Source: Branchiostoma belcheri (Eukaryota > Chordata > Leptocardii > Amphioxiformes > Branchiostomatidae). From it: a DNA stretch of 64,000 nucleotides. This document shows positions 47,084 to 57,959 of this stretch, piece by piece (position 1 is the first letter of the stretch; each line of letters begins with the position of its first letter). Position numbers and translations under genes: made by a program. The notes beneath the pieces are model-generated. The model had not been told where the DNA came from. It saw only the letters and a list, made by a program, of their open reading frames with translations, and searched no databases. The stretch lies in contig NW_017803669.1 in the NCBI RefSeq assembly GCF_001625305.1, forward strand, positions 124,001 to 188,000, given 5' to 3'.

Positions 47084-47471
47084 TTACATGTACATTTGCT
47101 CAGAACTGCCATCCCACTTGCTTACCAGAGATTGCATTGGACAATTCAAAGTTTTTCGTGTGTTAGTTCTTCCCAGTTCTTTTCTGGTATCTCATTTAAA
47201 TGTCTTAAATATTTGAGGCAGGTTAATTATAATGATTTGGAGTATCTTAAACCAGAAAAATTCTCCTTCACTACACCAAAAACACAGTACACAGACTTTG
47301 AGTATTTTTTGCTGGCTTCTATGTAATATAGGGCTCTTTCACGAAAAACAAGGGCAAGATGCTACAAAAAAATGTAGTCACACTGGCCTTCGACCTAGAT
47401 TACAATTATATGATATTACAATGTACATGTACCTCTCCAATGTAAAATGGTCCCCCCTTGTTTTATTGTCA

Positions 47472-47880
47472 GGCCACACCATTCTTAATTTCATGGATGA
47501 CATCCGCGCGTGCTTTGATTTTCGCCTGTTCTCAAAAAAAAAAATCACATCCTCCGAGGCTCTGGCCTGGCTAGTCCTTGGTAGTTAGCAACACTAGAGA
47601 GCCGGTGGTAACTGGAGGATGGCATCAGGTTGCCGAAGCTCCACGACTCAAGAACTCAGTACATGCGTACAATGCTGATTCATAAATTCCGCAAAAAGTC
47701 AGCATGTGCCAGCTTGTCGTATATGTTGCTATGTATACTGCCGCAAATTCACAATACTGTTTGTATTCAAGGTTTAGTATAGCATTTTTATTTTTGACTG
47801 GAATTTTTTTTCATTCACCCGCGCGCACTAGTTTGGGGGTCTTCAGTGGATGTCATCCACAAAATTAAGTCGATGTGGCC
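47472..47880. mobile_element. PIF/Harbinger-like MITE family 1, complete copy
   Basis: The left end GGCCACACCATTCTTAATTT runs into ATGGATGACATCCGCGCG; the right end is GGATGTCATCCACAAAATTA ... GATGTGGCC followed by TAA. The ends pair as inverted repeats over about 40 bp. Confidence 0.8.
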
Positions 47881-47883
47881 TAA

Positions 47884-48946
47884 TCTTGGGATCTCATTCC
47901 ATTTTCTTTAGAACAGACAGTTACAGACCTACATATGACATAGTTGAACAGTTGAAACATTCATAGTCTTGAGCCTGCATTCTTAGTAGTCTTCAGACAA
48001 ACTCCTGTGTAAACCTGCCAAGACACAAAAATAAGCCTGGACATTATTATGTTACTATTACCAATCTGTCCAGTAATTCATAAAATATTAGACATTTGAT
48101 ATGTTGCATTTGCAACTTTTAAGCCACAGCATCAATTGCCCAGTCACATACACAATATACAATTGTTGAATGATCAAAAACTAATTATTACTATAAGCCT
48201 TAAGGGCATTATTGGGAAAGTCATGCATGTACAAAATTCAGTTGTCTTGTTACTTCAAAAGGCTGTATTAGATCCTTATCAGCAGTTGCTTCTTCCTGCT
48301 TGAAAGTTCTACAACATCAAAATCATACGACATACAACAAATTTCACTGTTACAGTACCATATAACGTTACATGTATTAGGCAGATTGTGCTGAAATTTT
48401 CTGCCCTGCCTCTCATTTTTTGGCTGGAATTGTTCCATGTGATTTACATGTCCAGAAGTCCAGTGTCATGTCTGAAGTTTAAACAGTGATTGAGGACATA
48501 CCCATGGATGTAATCATCTCTTAAAATCGTGCAACCATTTTATTTCACTAATACCAGTAGCAAACATTCACATGAAGTTACAAAATATACATTGTATTAT
48601 ACTTATAGTACCACATTTCCTTGCATTAGAGAGGAAGGAACACCAACCAGTGGCTTTGGATGATATGAAGTGATTTTGAAGGTAGAGATTATATTCCGCA
48701 ACCCAAGCCTCATTAAGGTCATTTGCCCTCAGAAGCAGACCTTTCCAAAATTGTCAATCTGTTATTCTAAATTTTGGTATATTTTTTTTTAAGAATCCTT
48801 GAACTACAAATTCCAGATCTGTAGCAAATTCATTTTATAATCATTTCATACCTCTACAACTAGTGCATGATATGAATAATATATATTATATAGATGGCAG
48901 TGAGCTCTTTTAGAAGGAAGAAAAGCTGTAACTTGTTATATCTAAC
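47884..48946. other. No gene recognised
   Basis: No ORF above 60 codons; AT-rich. Confidence 0.55.
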
Positions 48947-49805
48947 AGGTGTGCCCTAACATCGCACGCTTTTCACATGGTCCAACTCACAGTGTTCCAT
49001 TGCTAGTTGTCAGATAGTGGTCAGGTTTTGATGAATGAATTTTGAAGATGTTCATGTAAAGAAAATACTCAGATTAAAAGATGCACCCTTCATGCTCCAT
49101 GTTACAAGCAGCAAACACTGTGAGACATTTTCGTGAATGTACCTTTCGTGAATGTGATACGATAGACAGTGTGTCCTAACTTCACACGCTTCTGTAGTTT
49201 TGCTGTCTTCAGAACTCAGTGATGAATTTATGTAAACAGAAATAAGACTGAATTTTATAATATATCAATTTTCAGCTTTCTTTTGATGGTAAAATTGCGA
49301 TTGTGTGTACTAGTTTTTCTCGTCTAATGTGAGAAGGGTTGTATTGAGCACAACCAGTCCACGTTTTGACTAAAACTCAGATTATGCAATCAATGCAGTC
49401 CCATGGGAATCATGGGAAATGCAGATGTGGTTGACGTTGTTTTTCACATTTTGTCGAATTTTATCAAACAAACACTCAAAGACCAAAATTTCTACTCTTT
49501 GTGAAGCTTCATGTTCTATATGTATGCAACAGTTGTGTGACTGCTTGGTAAAGTACTATATTTCTGGGCACGAGCTGCCACTACAAAGTGACCCTCGTTT
49601 TAGCGCCATCAATATTATTGGTGAAATTCTGTTTTTCAACAAAATGATAAATATACATAGAACTAAATTTTGCATGCAAATAACAGCTGTATGCATTGAC
49701 TATGTTTATTTACCTTTTTCTTTAGCAAAGTCAGTGGCAACAATCACGGCGTACGTATACATCAATAAGATCAGTAAAATTTCTGTGCGAAGTTAGGGCA
49801 CCCCT
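48947..49805. mobile_element. 0.85-kb AGGGGTGCCC element, complete copy 2
   Basis: About 859 bp, ends AGGTGTGCCCTAACATCGCA and TGCGAAGTTAGGGCACCCCT in inverted orientation. A 125-codon plus-strand ORF (49419-49796) lies inside; it is cysteine-rich but shows no transposase motif and I do not treat it as a gene. The family is non-autonomous as seen here. Confidence 0.8.
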
Positions 49806-50007
49806 CCTTAGTGATAAGTTGAGATGTAGGGTTGCCTTTCAAGTGACCATTGTGACAGCAATTGGTTAAAGAACTATGTTTATGATTGCAATGTAATTTG
49901 ATTTATTACTAAATGACTGTATATTTTGGTCAGGCAGTTTTTTGTCCTGTTACACACTTCCTACTAATGCATTCTCTTCACTGCCTTGGTCTATTTTGGT
50001 CCTATTA

Positions 50008-50383
50008 TGCCACACCAAGTAATTTTTATGGATGACATTCTCGGGCGCATTGATTTTGGCCTGTTCCCAGAAAACAAAACAAGAAATTCGACTTCTTGTA
50101 ACTGTGACCAAAGAGTCATGATAGTGGGATAATGGAAGATGACTGTGATGAAAGGAAAGAAACAGGACAGAACTGATTGATTAATGTTTTCATGACGAAT
50201 AAAAGACTTGTTGATTGTTACACTGTATTCTCTCATTCAATTTGTCATTCCTTTGCATTTTTTAAATCTACTAGTAGGCAGCTTCCTTTTTTGGCCCTTC
50301 TTGTTTTTTTGTTTTTTTTGCACTCTCCCTTCAGATTTAGGGTCTCCAGAGGATATCATCCATAAAAATTACTTGACATGGCC
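50008..50383. mobile_element. PIF/Harbinger-like MITE family 1, complete copy
   Basis: The left end (T)GCCACACCAAGTAATTTTTA and right end GGATATCATCCATAAAAATT ... CATGGCC followed by TTA. The interior keeps the GACCAAAGAGTCA block and the phrase AATAAAAGACTTGTTGATTG also present in the 27508 copy. Confidence 0.8.
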
Positions 50384-50714
50384 TTAGTATAATGTTGTGG
50401 TATGTCTGTTTTGTTTTAGTCCAGTGTCAAAATGATATTACTTATTCTGTAGCATATACATGTAATGTAACTCTGCTTTGGCTTTGCCCTGTCATTGTTC
50501 CATCCATTAGTGGTCTGCCTTAAGTCTGTCCAGTCATTGTGCCATTCTTGTGTTGTCTGCCTTGTCCTGGGTTGAGGTTGTCTGGTGAAGAAAGGCTGGA
50601 ATGTCTTCTGTGATGAACTAAAGATTCTTCTTCATCATCTCAGATCTGCAGAATGAACAAGAAATTGAAGATCTCATACATGTAGCGCTTGCTTTAGTCA
50701 GTTTTGTGAATTCA

Positions 50715-51179
50715 TTATTGCTCATTCTCACATGTCCAAAGAATGCCATTCAGGCTTTTGACATACACCACTTTATAATTGTGCAAAATAGGGCTTTTTG
50801 GCTATTTCTGGGCCAAAAATGTATATTTTTGGCTCTGTGCCCTAATATTTAAACTAAATGACCCTAAACGTGGTATGGAAGATCCTTGCATGGATACAAG
50901 CCCACAAAATTAATTCGGAATCCGCTTTTGGCATTTGTCACTTTAAAGTTATGTAAAATGGGACTTTTTTGCTATTTTTGACCAAAGATGTCTATTTTTG
51001 ACTCCAGACCTGTGCGCTAATACGAAAACCAAATATTAACCTGAAATTCAGCATAAAGGTAGCTTGGCACCAAGTGCTTACAATAGACTATTAATAGTGT
51101 TTATTATTCCCATTTAGCCCTTTAACGGGGGATGAAGCCATTGCTGCATTTGCTCCCAAGCAAATGTCTGCCTTTCTAG
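50715..51179 (+). mobile_element. Helitron-like element, 3' part
   Basis: Same 3' signature: perfect 7-bp stem ATTTGCT/AGCAAAT (51048 region offset: 51148-51165), 10 nt, then CTAG (51176-51179) and T. Upstream are three units of the ATGTATATTTTTGGCTCTGT / CCAAATGACC-type repeat also found at 39165-39830. Confidence 0.65.
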
Positions 51180-52321
51180 TCATTATAGTATATATTACAT
51201 AATTTATACATTTTTGGACCTTCAAAAAAAGGTATGGTACACTGGGATATGGCATTGACCAGTCAGCGAAAGACGGCGACCATTCTGAAAGGCAGCGACC
51301 ATGTACAAGACGGAAATTTACATTTCTGATGGAAATAACTATGGAAACGCAAGCAAACACATGCTCAAACAGGCACACCTAAAAGAAAACTTCTGTTACA
51401 GTACATTGAAGTAACAAAGCACAAACAATAAGTAACTTGGAGAGCAGGTATTAAATTAAATATGCATATTCCATTCTTTTACAGCATTTGGTCTCGAATG
51501 TAGTAAATAATTCAAGGTGCACTGTAGTATAGTAAAAAAGTGCTACTGTGACTGAATTAATTCCGTCTAGTTTTGGAGAGCCTAATACATTTTAGTAATT
51601 GGCAACAATTATCAGTTTCAAATTCATTTCCGGTTTGTTCCACTGACGGATTTTATCTCAGAGGTTTACCTAAAGAGGCAAATTCAGATTAAGCTCACAG
51701 GAATGTTTGAAATGTTGACATGGGGGTACAGCTCTATTGATTTCTGACATTGATAGAAAAAACAGTAAAATGCAATGTGGGTCATTCACTCAAGCTATGA
51801 AAATGAAAAATCCATTTTGATAACCCCAGATTTTGTCAAGCACGGAACCAATCTCTTCTTTGACAACAACTCTATTACACAGGACTATGTATAGCTGGGG
51901 TAATTATGTTTGGAATTTACTGATTCAGGTGTAACTGTCCTTCCTTCTGGACCAGAGGGTCAAGAGTTCAAATCCATTATCTGCCGTTCACCTGACCTGC
52001 ATGCTACAGGGAAGAGATCCTGATACTTTTAAACTACAATGCTTCGGGTACCAATCCTAACCATCCATATGCAGTGGTTGTATTTTGTGGAGTGACAGAA
52101 AAGGTTTTTGTTGAAAGACAAGCAGAATTATGAAAACACATATTTACAGCATAACGTTTATGATTTAGTAGTGAAAAGTGACCTTGAAAACTAAAAAATA
52201 GAACCCAAAAAAATTCTATACCGAACCGGTACTGTACGTTTCAGAGTAGTTTCAGTGTTGTAAAGCCTGATAACCTTCAATATTTGCACCTCCTAGTCTA
52301 TATTCTATCAAACATCTATAC
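51180..52321. other. No gene recognised
   Basis: Contains one SINE head fragment (51940) and otherwise short ORFs only. Confidence 0.5.
51940..52045 (+). mobile_element. SINE head fragment, 30224 family
   Basis: TTCTGGACCAGAGGGTCAAG AGTTCAAATCC then GTTCACCTGACCTGCATGCT AC follow the SINE head order. Confidence 0.55.
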
Positions 52322-52640
52322 ATTCTATTCTATTCTTTTCTATTCTATTCTATTCTATTCTATTCTATTCTATTCTATTCTATTCTATTCTATTCTACAT
52401 GTATTCTATTCTATTCGACTCGGCTCTGCTCTGCTCTGCTATGCTCTGCTCTACTCTACTCTACTCTACTCTACTCTACTCTACTCTACTCTACTCTACT
52501 CTACTCTACTCTACTCTATCTACATGTACTCTTATTCTATTCTATTCTACATTATATTATATATATGAGATATGATATATATATATATGAGATATATGAG
52601 AATGAGATATATAATGATATATATGAGAATGTCACATAAT
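52322..52640. repeat. Pentanucleotide arrays (ATTCT)n then (CTACT)n, with AT tail
   Basis: About 20 ATTCT units (52322-52414), a GCTCT/CTCTG transition, about 14 CTACT units (52450-52517), a second short ATTCT piece and an ATATGAG-rich tail to 52640. Open in several frames because the unit is stop-free; not a gene. Confidence 0.95.
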
Positions 52641-53116
52641 TTTTTCAACACTGTTGTTTTTCATATTTGAATTACAGGAAGTTTTTGAAAGAATTCTAAT
52701 AATGATTATGTATGTCAATGTCTTTGGTTCGTTGTGAACAAGGAAGCTGTCCTGTCTCCAGAGGGCCCCAGTTGAAAGCCCATGTCCATTTTTTAACTGA
52801 GTGCAAAATGTCACACTCGTGATGGAAGTTTCATTAACATATTCTCTAACAGCGGTCTGGAGCTCAACAATAGTATTGGTTGTATAAAAATCCTTGTTGC
52901 AGCAATCTGCACATGCTATATACAACTATTACAATTAGTACAACATTTCAACCAGAGAGAGGTCACACCATAGATTAAGAGCTCCATCTGATGACTTCTG
53001 ATGGAACCACAGGCAAACAGATATAAAGCAAAAAGTATTTTACTGGAATTCACCATTTTTTCAATCCTTCGACTAAAGTAAAAAAACAACTGTTCAACTT
53101 TCAACTGACATACATT
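52641..53116. other. No gene recognised
   Basis: A 97-codon minus-strand ORF (52925-52632) without motif. Confidence 0.45.
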
Positions 53117-53848
53117 GTAGCTATATCCTACATTATTGATAAGGATTTTTATTTGCATAATGCAAACTGTTGATTTTCAAGAAAAATGTTTATGCCCCAT
53201 ATTCCAATGCTGGAGCAGGAAAGTTACATACCTATTAAAAACACTTGAATACAGTTCATACTGCCCAATGTATGTTATTATGGGTTCACCACACCACGAA
53301 GTGGTGTGGTGAAACCATATTGCTTTTTCTGATGTTTCTTCTCCTTCTCCTTCTCCTCCTCCTCCTCCTCCTGCCATATCTTTAAATGGATTCAGCTTCT
53401 TCATTTTAGGGCCTAAGGTCCTGAAATTTGGTATGGAGGTACAGTGGGCAAATACCCCTAGGCGTTTTTTAAATTATTGTGATACAGGCTTTTAGAATGG
53501 TTTTATTTGAGTTTTTTGGTCTGTGTTATAGCAAATGTATTACTGTGTTAGTCTGCCTTGTTTACCACGTTTGGGCATGAGTCATCAGAATGGAATGCAG
53601 GGCATCAACCAATAGGCATGCAGCTTTCCTCTATACTTCTTGCTGATTGGCTGTTGGGATTTAACTTGATTAACACCTGCACAGAAGCATTTCCATACTG
53701 ACAGTATGTCTGTATTCAAGTGTTTTGGTAGGCATTTCAAGCTTTCCTGCTCCAGCATTGGAATGCCGGGCATGGACGTTTTTTTTTTATTTTGAAAATC
53801 AACAGTTTGCATTATGCAATTAAAAATCCTAACCAATAAAGTAGGGAA
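53117..53848. repeat. Large inverted repeat, arms about 155 bp
   Basis: The left arm (about 53117-53275) and right arm (about 53690-53848) share, inverted, TGCATAATGCAAACTGTTGA TTTTCAA, TTCCAATGCTGGAGCAGGAA and AACACTTGAATACAG. The right arm lies inside the Helitron-like element; the left arm lies just outside its 5' end. Confidence 0.8.
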
Positions 53849-54010
53849 TAGCTATCCAACTGTTGTTTTAGTTGTATTTTACTTCATATTATAGTTATAT
53901 CAATGTAAATCATTGTTTTCCCTTGTGTTTCCCATTCTTTCCCTGCCATGTCGTAAAATGTGGTGAACCCATCGCTGTATTTGCTCCAAAGCAAATATTG
54001 GCCTTTCTAG
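53286..54010 (+). mobile_element. Helitron-like element with CTAG 3' terminus
   Basis: The 3' end has a hairpin (stem TTTGC/GCAAA at 53980-53995) followed after about 11 nt by CTAG and then T. This is the Helitron 3' pattern (hairpin, CTRR, host T). The 5' end starts TCACCACACCAC within a perfect 13-bp-stem hairpin (53285-53313). Inside are a CTT/CTC-rich tract and the phrase CTGAAATTTGGTATGGAGGT. No Rep/helicase is encoded. The 725-bp length and start are inferred. Confidence 0.65.
53335..53375 (+). repeat. CTT/CTC pyrimidine tract
   Basis: TTCTTCTCCTTCTCCTTCTC CTCCTCC, a strand-asymmetric pyrimidine run conserved in the Helitron-like copies. Confidence 0.9.
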
Positions 54011-54039
54011 TTGATTAATATGTTGTAACTTATAGCTTG

Positions 54040-54101
54040 GTGGTGCGGCTTGACACACAAACGCTACGAAAAACATATTAACCTTCTTGGTGAAGGTAAT
54101 T
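54040..54101. mobile_element. Helentron-like fragment, hairpin end
   Basis: CACACAAACGCTACGAAAAA CATATTAACCTTCTTGGTGAAGGTAATT matches the hairpin end of the 14912 and 41671 copies. It follows the Helitron-like 3' end at 54010 by about 30 bp. Confidence 0.55.
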
Positions 54102-54145
54102 GTATGGAGTTATAAGATACGTCAAAATGATTCTACACAATGTAA

Positions 54146-54410
54146 TTGATACTGCAGCACTGCCATATCATGCTAGATGGCATATGTGCAATACCGGAAC
54201 TCTATGCCTGTAGAAAATGGATCTTTGAATACATGACAAGATTGTACAGTAGATGTCCCCATAGAACCCACACATGCTTGGTTTATAGCATTGGAGGATA
54301 CATTGTTTCAAACCTGAGATCTGCTGATGACATTAATGGATTGGCAGGGTCAGAAAAAGAACTCTTGGAGATTGTTAACAACTTGGACACAACAGCCACT
54401 ACAGTTGTAT
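54146..54410 (+). pseudogene. Non-LTR retrotransposon RT fragment (ADDINGLAGSEKEL)
   Basis: Translates as GGYIVSNLRSADDINGLAGS EKELLEIVNNLDTTA, the RT catalytic loop region (xADD with Ser in place of the usual aromatic). It is cut at 54411 by a MITE; the continuation appears at 55160. Confidence 0.75.
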
Positions 54411-54619
54411 GGGGGCCCGCAAGCCCTTTTCCGTAGAGCGTGACGTTTTAATTCTACGTAGAGCATAGCTGGACCGCTCGGCGCATTTTGCGTAGAGCAT
54501 TTTCGCCATTTTATTTCTACGTAATGCATTGTGGCCACTTGGAATTTATCGTAAAGTGTAATCGAGAGGTTTCCGAATTCAGCGTAGAGCGTTGTCAGGA
54601 CCCCCCTTGCAGGCCCCCT
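54411..54619. mobile_element. MITE with GGGGGCC ends and CGTAGAGC repeats
   Basis: Inverted ends GGGGGCCCGCAAG and CTTGCAGGCCCCC (one mismatch in 13). Inside, a CGTAGAGC-like octamer occurs about five times (CCGTAGAGCGTGACG, ACGTAGAGCATAGC, GCGTAGAGCATTTT, AGCGTAGAGCGTTG). It interrupts the LINE remnant. Target duplication not clear. Confidence 0.65.
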
Positions 54620-54641
54620 TCAAATGGTCAAATGTATGTAA

Positions 54642-55155
54642 GGCCACAGCAAGTAATTTTTATGGATGACGTCAGCATGCGCATTAATTTTTGCCTGACT
54701 TGGGAAAAAAAACAAGAAATTTTGTTGCCCTCTGACAGTGGTGAACCTGCCGAAAATACAGGCAAAGATGTCTGTTGCCATGCTTGTAATGTGGAGCATG
54801 AAGGGATCATGAACAGTATTCAAATTCGTTCATCAAAACCTGACCACTTTCTGACAACTAGCGATGGAACATTGTGAGTTAAAGCACATGAAAAGTGTGG
54901 GATGTTAGGGCATTCCCCATTAGATATGAAGAGAGGAGACAAGGCTCTGACTTGTTGTTTTGTCTTTTACTTAGATGCAGTGATGAATTTTATTCCTTTC
55001 ATTATGATTGTGATCTTCATTTAGTCAAAACCAAATGTACAGTGATTGAAAACTTTTATTTTTCAGTGTCATTTCACATGGTTTATGATATTGAAATTTG
55101 AAAACGTAGGAATCTTTTTTGTTTGGCCTGCCTTTTTTTCGCGCTTTTGCTTAAG
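54642..55155. mobile_element. PIF/Harbinger-like MITE family 1, right-truncated, with nested fragment
   Basis: TAA then GGCCACAGCAAGTAATTTTT and ATGGATGACGTCAGCATGCG. The right inverted end is lost near TTAAGTC at 55151. A reversed end of the 0.85-kb element (about 54815-54925, GATGTTAGGGCATTCCCC) lies inside. The whole interrupts a non-LTR retrotransposon remnant. Confidence 0.7.
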
Positions 55156-55159
55156 TCAT

Positions 55160-55475
55160 TAGAAGTCAGTATAGAAATGAAATGCCCAAGAAAAATCCTA
55201 GAGATAACATAACTGGATCATGTTACAAACATGGAAGTCATAAATAGTGTAAAACAGCACTGTCAGTATGAGAGGCTCCTGACAGTTGTGAAGAGAAAGA
55301 AACTAAAAATGGTATGCATGGTCACATAACAAAGTCACATAGACTTCAAAAACAATCCTTCAAGGAACAGTAAAAGGAGCAAGAAAAAGGGGAAGGCAGA
55401 ACAAAATGGGTTGACAACATCCAAGAGTGGAAAAAAAACTTAACCCTAACGTTAACGCTAACACAACCAAGAGGG
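55160..55475 (+). pseudogene. Non-LTR retrotransposon C-terminal fragment
   Basis: Reads, with frameshifts, as EMKCPRKILEIT.., RKKLKM..WHGHITKSHRL, and KWVDNIQEW, typical of the region after the RT domain. It is probably the same element as 54146, separated by two MITE insertions. Confidence 0.65.
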
Positions 55476-55759
55476 ATGGAGGCTGACCTTGGTTAAGGGA
55501 CCAAGGTACAAGGTAGAGGTTCCCCTACCTGGATATCATACATGACAATATATTTTTGTTACTGTACATTTCATCACATTGCTCCTAGAGTTTTATTCTT
55601 GGAGTAGGCCATGTATCTCTCACTGAATTCAAATTTGAGACTACTACCAGTACAAATGTATATTGTGCTTTGATCTATTGAACTATATTGTGTAATATTT
55701 TTTCAGTGCTGTTATGATGGAATCGAATCCCTGAATCTAACTTATGAGTTATTTATTAG

Positions 55760-55982
55760 TTATTGCCATTTTGTTTATTTATTTACTTTGTGTGAGTTAC
55801 CTTGTGTATAAAAATTATTACTTTGTTTTCATTTGTGAGCAAGTAGTATTTATGTTATGACCCCCTGACACTCCTCCACACTCAACCTCTATGAAAAGCG
55901 GCCGAAATAGCGGCCGATTAGAGCATGTAACACAGTTACAGATCGAGTTGAAATAAAGGCTCAAACAAACAAACAAACAAAA
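55760..55982 (+). pseudogene. LINE 3' UTR with (CAAA)n tail
   Basis: GCGGCCGAAATAGCGGCCGA TTAGAGC, then GTTGAAATAAAGGCTCAAAC and a (CAAA)n run at the end. The oligomeric tail and AATAAA are typical of CR1-like LINE 3' ends. No coding part is attached. Confidence 0.6.
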
Positions 55983-56560
55983 GGGCCCATTCACACGAAG
56001 ACGCTGTACGCGGTTTCGATTCAGATTCCACCGAAGCCGGATTCAAGTGGCCCCATCTGAACTGAGCTTTAAATCGCATTGAAAGCGTCTCGATCCCAAA
56101 CCACTTCAGGAGGTGGTTTTGAACCGGTTTCACCGGATCGGGATACGCGTCTGAACGCAATGTGATTCCAATGTGACTTCATTGGTCACTTTACATATTG
56201 ACCAGATCATGGGTTACTATGTGATATTTCTTTATTTATATGCAATACTAAAATTTACGTGGCAGCAACTTAAAGAGTCAAATAATGGTCAAATAATGTG
56301 TCCGTTCTAGGACGAGCTTCATCGCCTCTGGCGGGACCACGCCGGCATTCGGCCGAGATACATGTACGCTTGGAGGTACACCAGCAAGGAGGTCGTTGAC
56401 CTCTGACATTGATAACGTTTTCATCAAACAACAATGAATGTAGATTAGGCAAATTGTGATCGGGCACGGTTTGAAAGGAACGTGTGGCACGTGGACCAGA
56501 TGTGAGGAATGCGAGTTACCTGTATCATGGTTCAGGCATTTTCATGTGAACAAGGCCTAA
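55980..56560. mobile_element. Possible MITE with TTCACACGAA-type ends
   Basis: GGGCCCATTCACACGAAGAC at the left and TTTTCATGTGAACAAGGCC at the right are imperfect inverted complements (GG.C...TTCACAYGAA). GC-rich interior near the left end. No clear target duplication, so only a candidate. Confidence 0.4.
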
Positions 56561-56956
56561 CCCCACAGTTGGAATAATCCATCTCAGGTGACAGAACTGT
56601 GCCAGGTGTGAGGGGGCTTGGGAAGCCACATCTGACCTAGTTACAGTGGTGAAGGCCCCCTGACTCAGGTGAAAATGAGTTACGCTTTGGTTTGGGACAT
56701 CCGATCCTCTTGGAATGTAAAGCAGGAGGCCCCAGATTTTTGAGGATCGCGATAAAAAGAGCCCACCACAGTTATCAAAAAGATAGAGTAGAGGTCCACC
56801 TGGGTGATTTGTTGATCAAGCCTTACAGCTTGGTCTTAGACAGCTTGTACCCAGTACAGTAAAAACCAGTGTGTTATGTCTAAAGGTGGTTTACTGGTTA
56901 TGTGAAACAAACAAACACCAGATAAGTTTATTCTGTTGGTTCTCTGACATTTAAAA

Positions 56957-57389
56957 TGTAAGAAACAGGAGGAACAGATAAAAACCCACTGGTCTCGGGC
57001 CGGGGTTCGAACCCACGACCAAACCCGGGCACCAGTTCACAGGCAGACACTCTAACCGCTTGGTCGAAAAGGTCTAGACCCGTTTGCTGGATCTGTTGGT
57101 AGTGCCTATAAACCCCCCACTGTTACACTACTCCCCCTTTTCTTTTCAAGATTCGTCCTCGAATCTTCCGAATTCGACATCCCTGGAGCGGCACTCTTTG
57201 CCAGAACTCCCAGGGCCGGCATGGGAACCACTGTAAGAAACAGGAGGAGCCAGTAAAGACCCCACTGGTCCCGGGTGGGGTTCGAACCCACAACCTCCCG
57301 GGCCCCAGTCAGACACTCTAACCGCTTGGCCGAAAAGGTTGTTTGCCGGATCTGTTGGTAGTGCCTATAAACCCCCTAGTACTGTTACA
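56957..57389 (-). mobile_element. TRIM-like LTR element with tRNA-like sequence in its LTRs
   Basis: Two direct repeats (56957-57127 and 57232-57389) each begin TGTAAGAAACAGGAGG and end CTGTTACA, giving TG...CA and TGTAA/TTACA ends. The flanks carry AAAA on both sides. On the minus strand the 5' LTR is followed after one base by TGGTTCCCATGCC, a possible primer-binding site, and the 3' LTR is preceded by the purine run GAAAAGAAAAGGGGGAG. The internal part is only about 104 bp, with no gag/pol. Each LTR holds a tRNA-like stretch with A box CCAAGCGGTTAGAGTG and B box GGGTTCGAACCCC on the minus strand. Alternative: two copies of a tRNA-derived SINE in tandem. Confidence 0.7.
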
Positions 57390-57393
57390 AAAA

Positions 57394-57696
57394 GTTTAGC
57401 AGGATGAGAATGTACACATAATTGCTGTAGACAAAACTTGAATGTCCATTCTCTAAAATTGCGTGTGCCAGGGCGTAGACTTGCATCTTGTAATGGACGT
57501 TATTTTCATATCAATATTCCAAATGATCTGCCTCTAGCTTCAAACAAGGCTGCCTCAGTCTTGCATGTATGCAGATGATACTTCCACTTGCACACGTGCA
57601 CCTCAATCTCTACAATCAACTTCACCTTAGATAGGGAGCTTGAACACATACATTGTAAGTGAATGGGTTTGATAAAAAGATTATCTCTCAACGCAT
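57394..57696. other. No gene recognised
   Basis: Unique-looking sequence between the TRIM-like element and the Helentron fragment. Confidence 0.5.
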
Positions 57697-57800
57697 TCAA
57701 AACAAGAGTTCCACGATCTCATACATTTGCCAAATGATGTTTTTTAACCGTTTGTCATTTCATTTCCATCATGGATTATATCATATATTATATTATATAT
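57697..57800. mobile_element. Helentron-like fragment, start
   Basis: CAAGAGTTCCACGATCTCAT ACATTTGCCAAATGATGTTT is the family start; the rest is an AT-rich (TATAT) stretch just downstream of the LINGO-like 3' end. Confidence 0.5.
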
Positions 57801-57959
57801 AATGTATGAGTTTGATACAACCCCACCACATTTTGTTTTGGACAAAAAATTTTTGGGACAGAATTGGAATGCTAGAAATGGACAAAAGCGATTCCAGTTG
57901 AGACGTATACATGTACATGTAGATGTTACAACAATTCTAAAGTGCAACTTATGGAAGCT

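Noticed and set aside
49419-49796. 125-codon ORF in the 0.85-kb element as a transposase
   Set aside because: No DDE, zinc-finger pattern or conservation of the frame in the sister copy at 46245.
52284-52568. 94-codon ORF
   Set aside because: Produced by stop-free pentanucleotide microsatellites.
57001-57075. Functional tRNA genes at 57001-57075, 57280-57340, 30224-30300, 35520-35585 and 41739-41810
   Set aside because: A and B boxes are present but they sit in SINE/LTR repeats and I cannot fold a full cloverleaf with proper acceptor stems.
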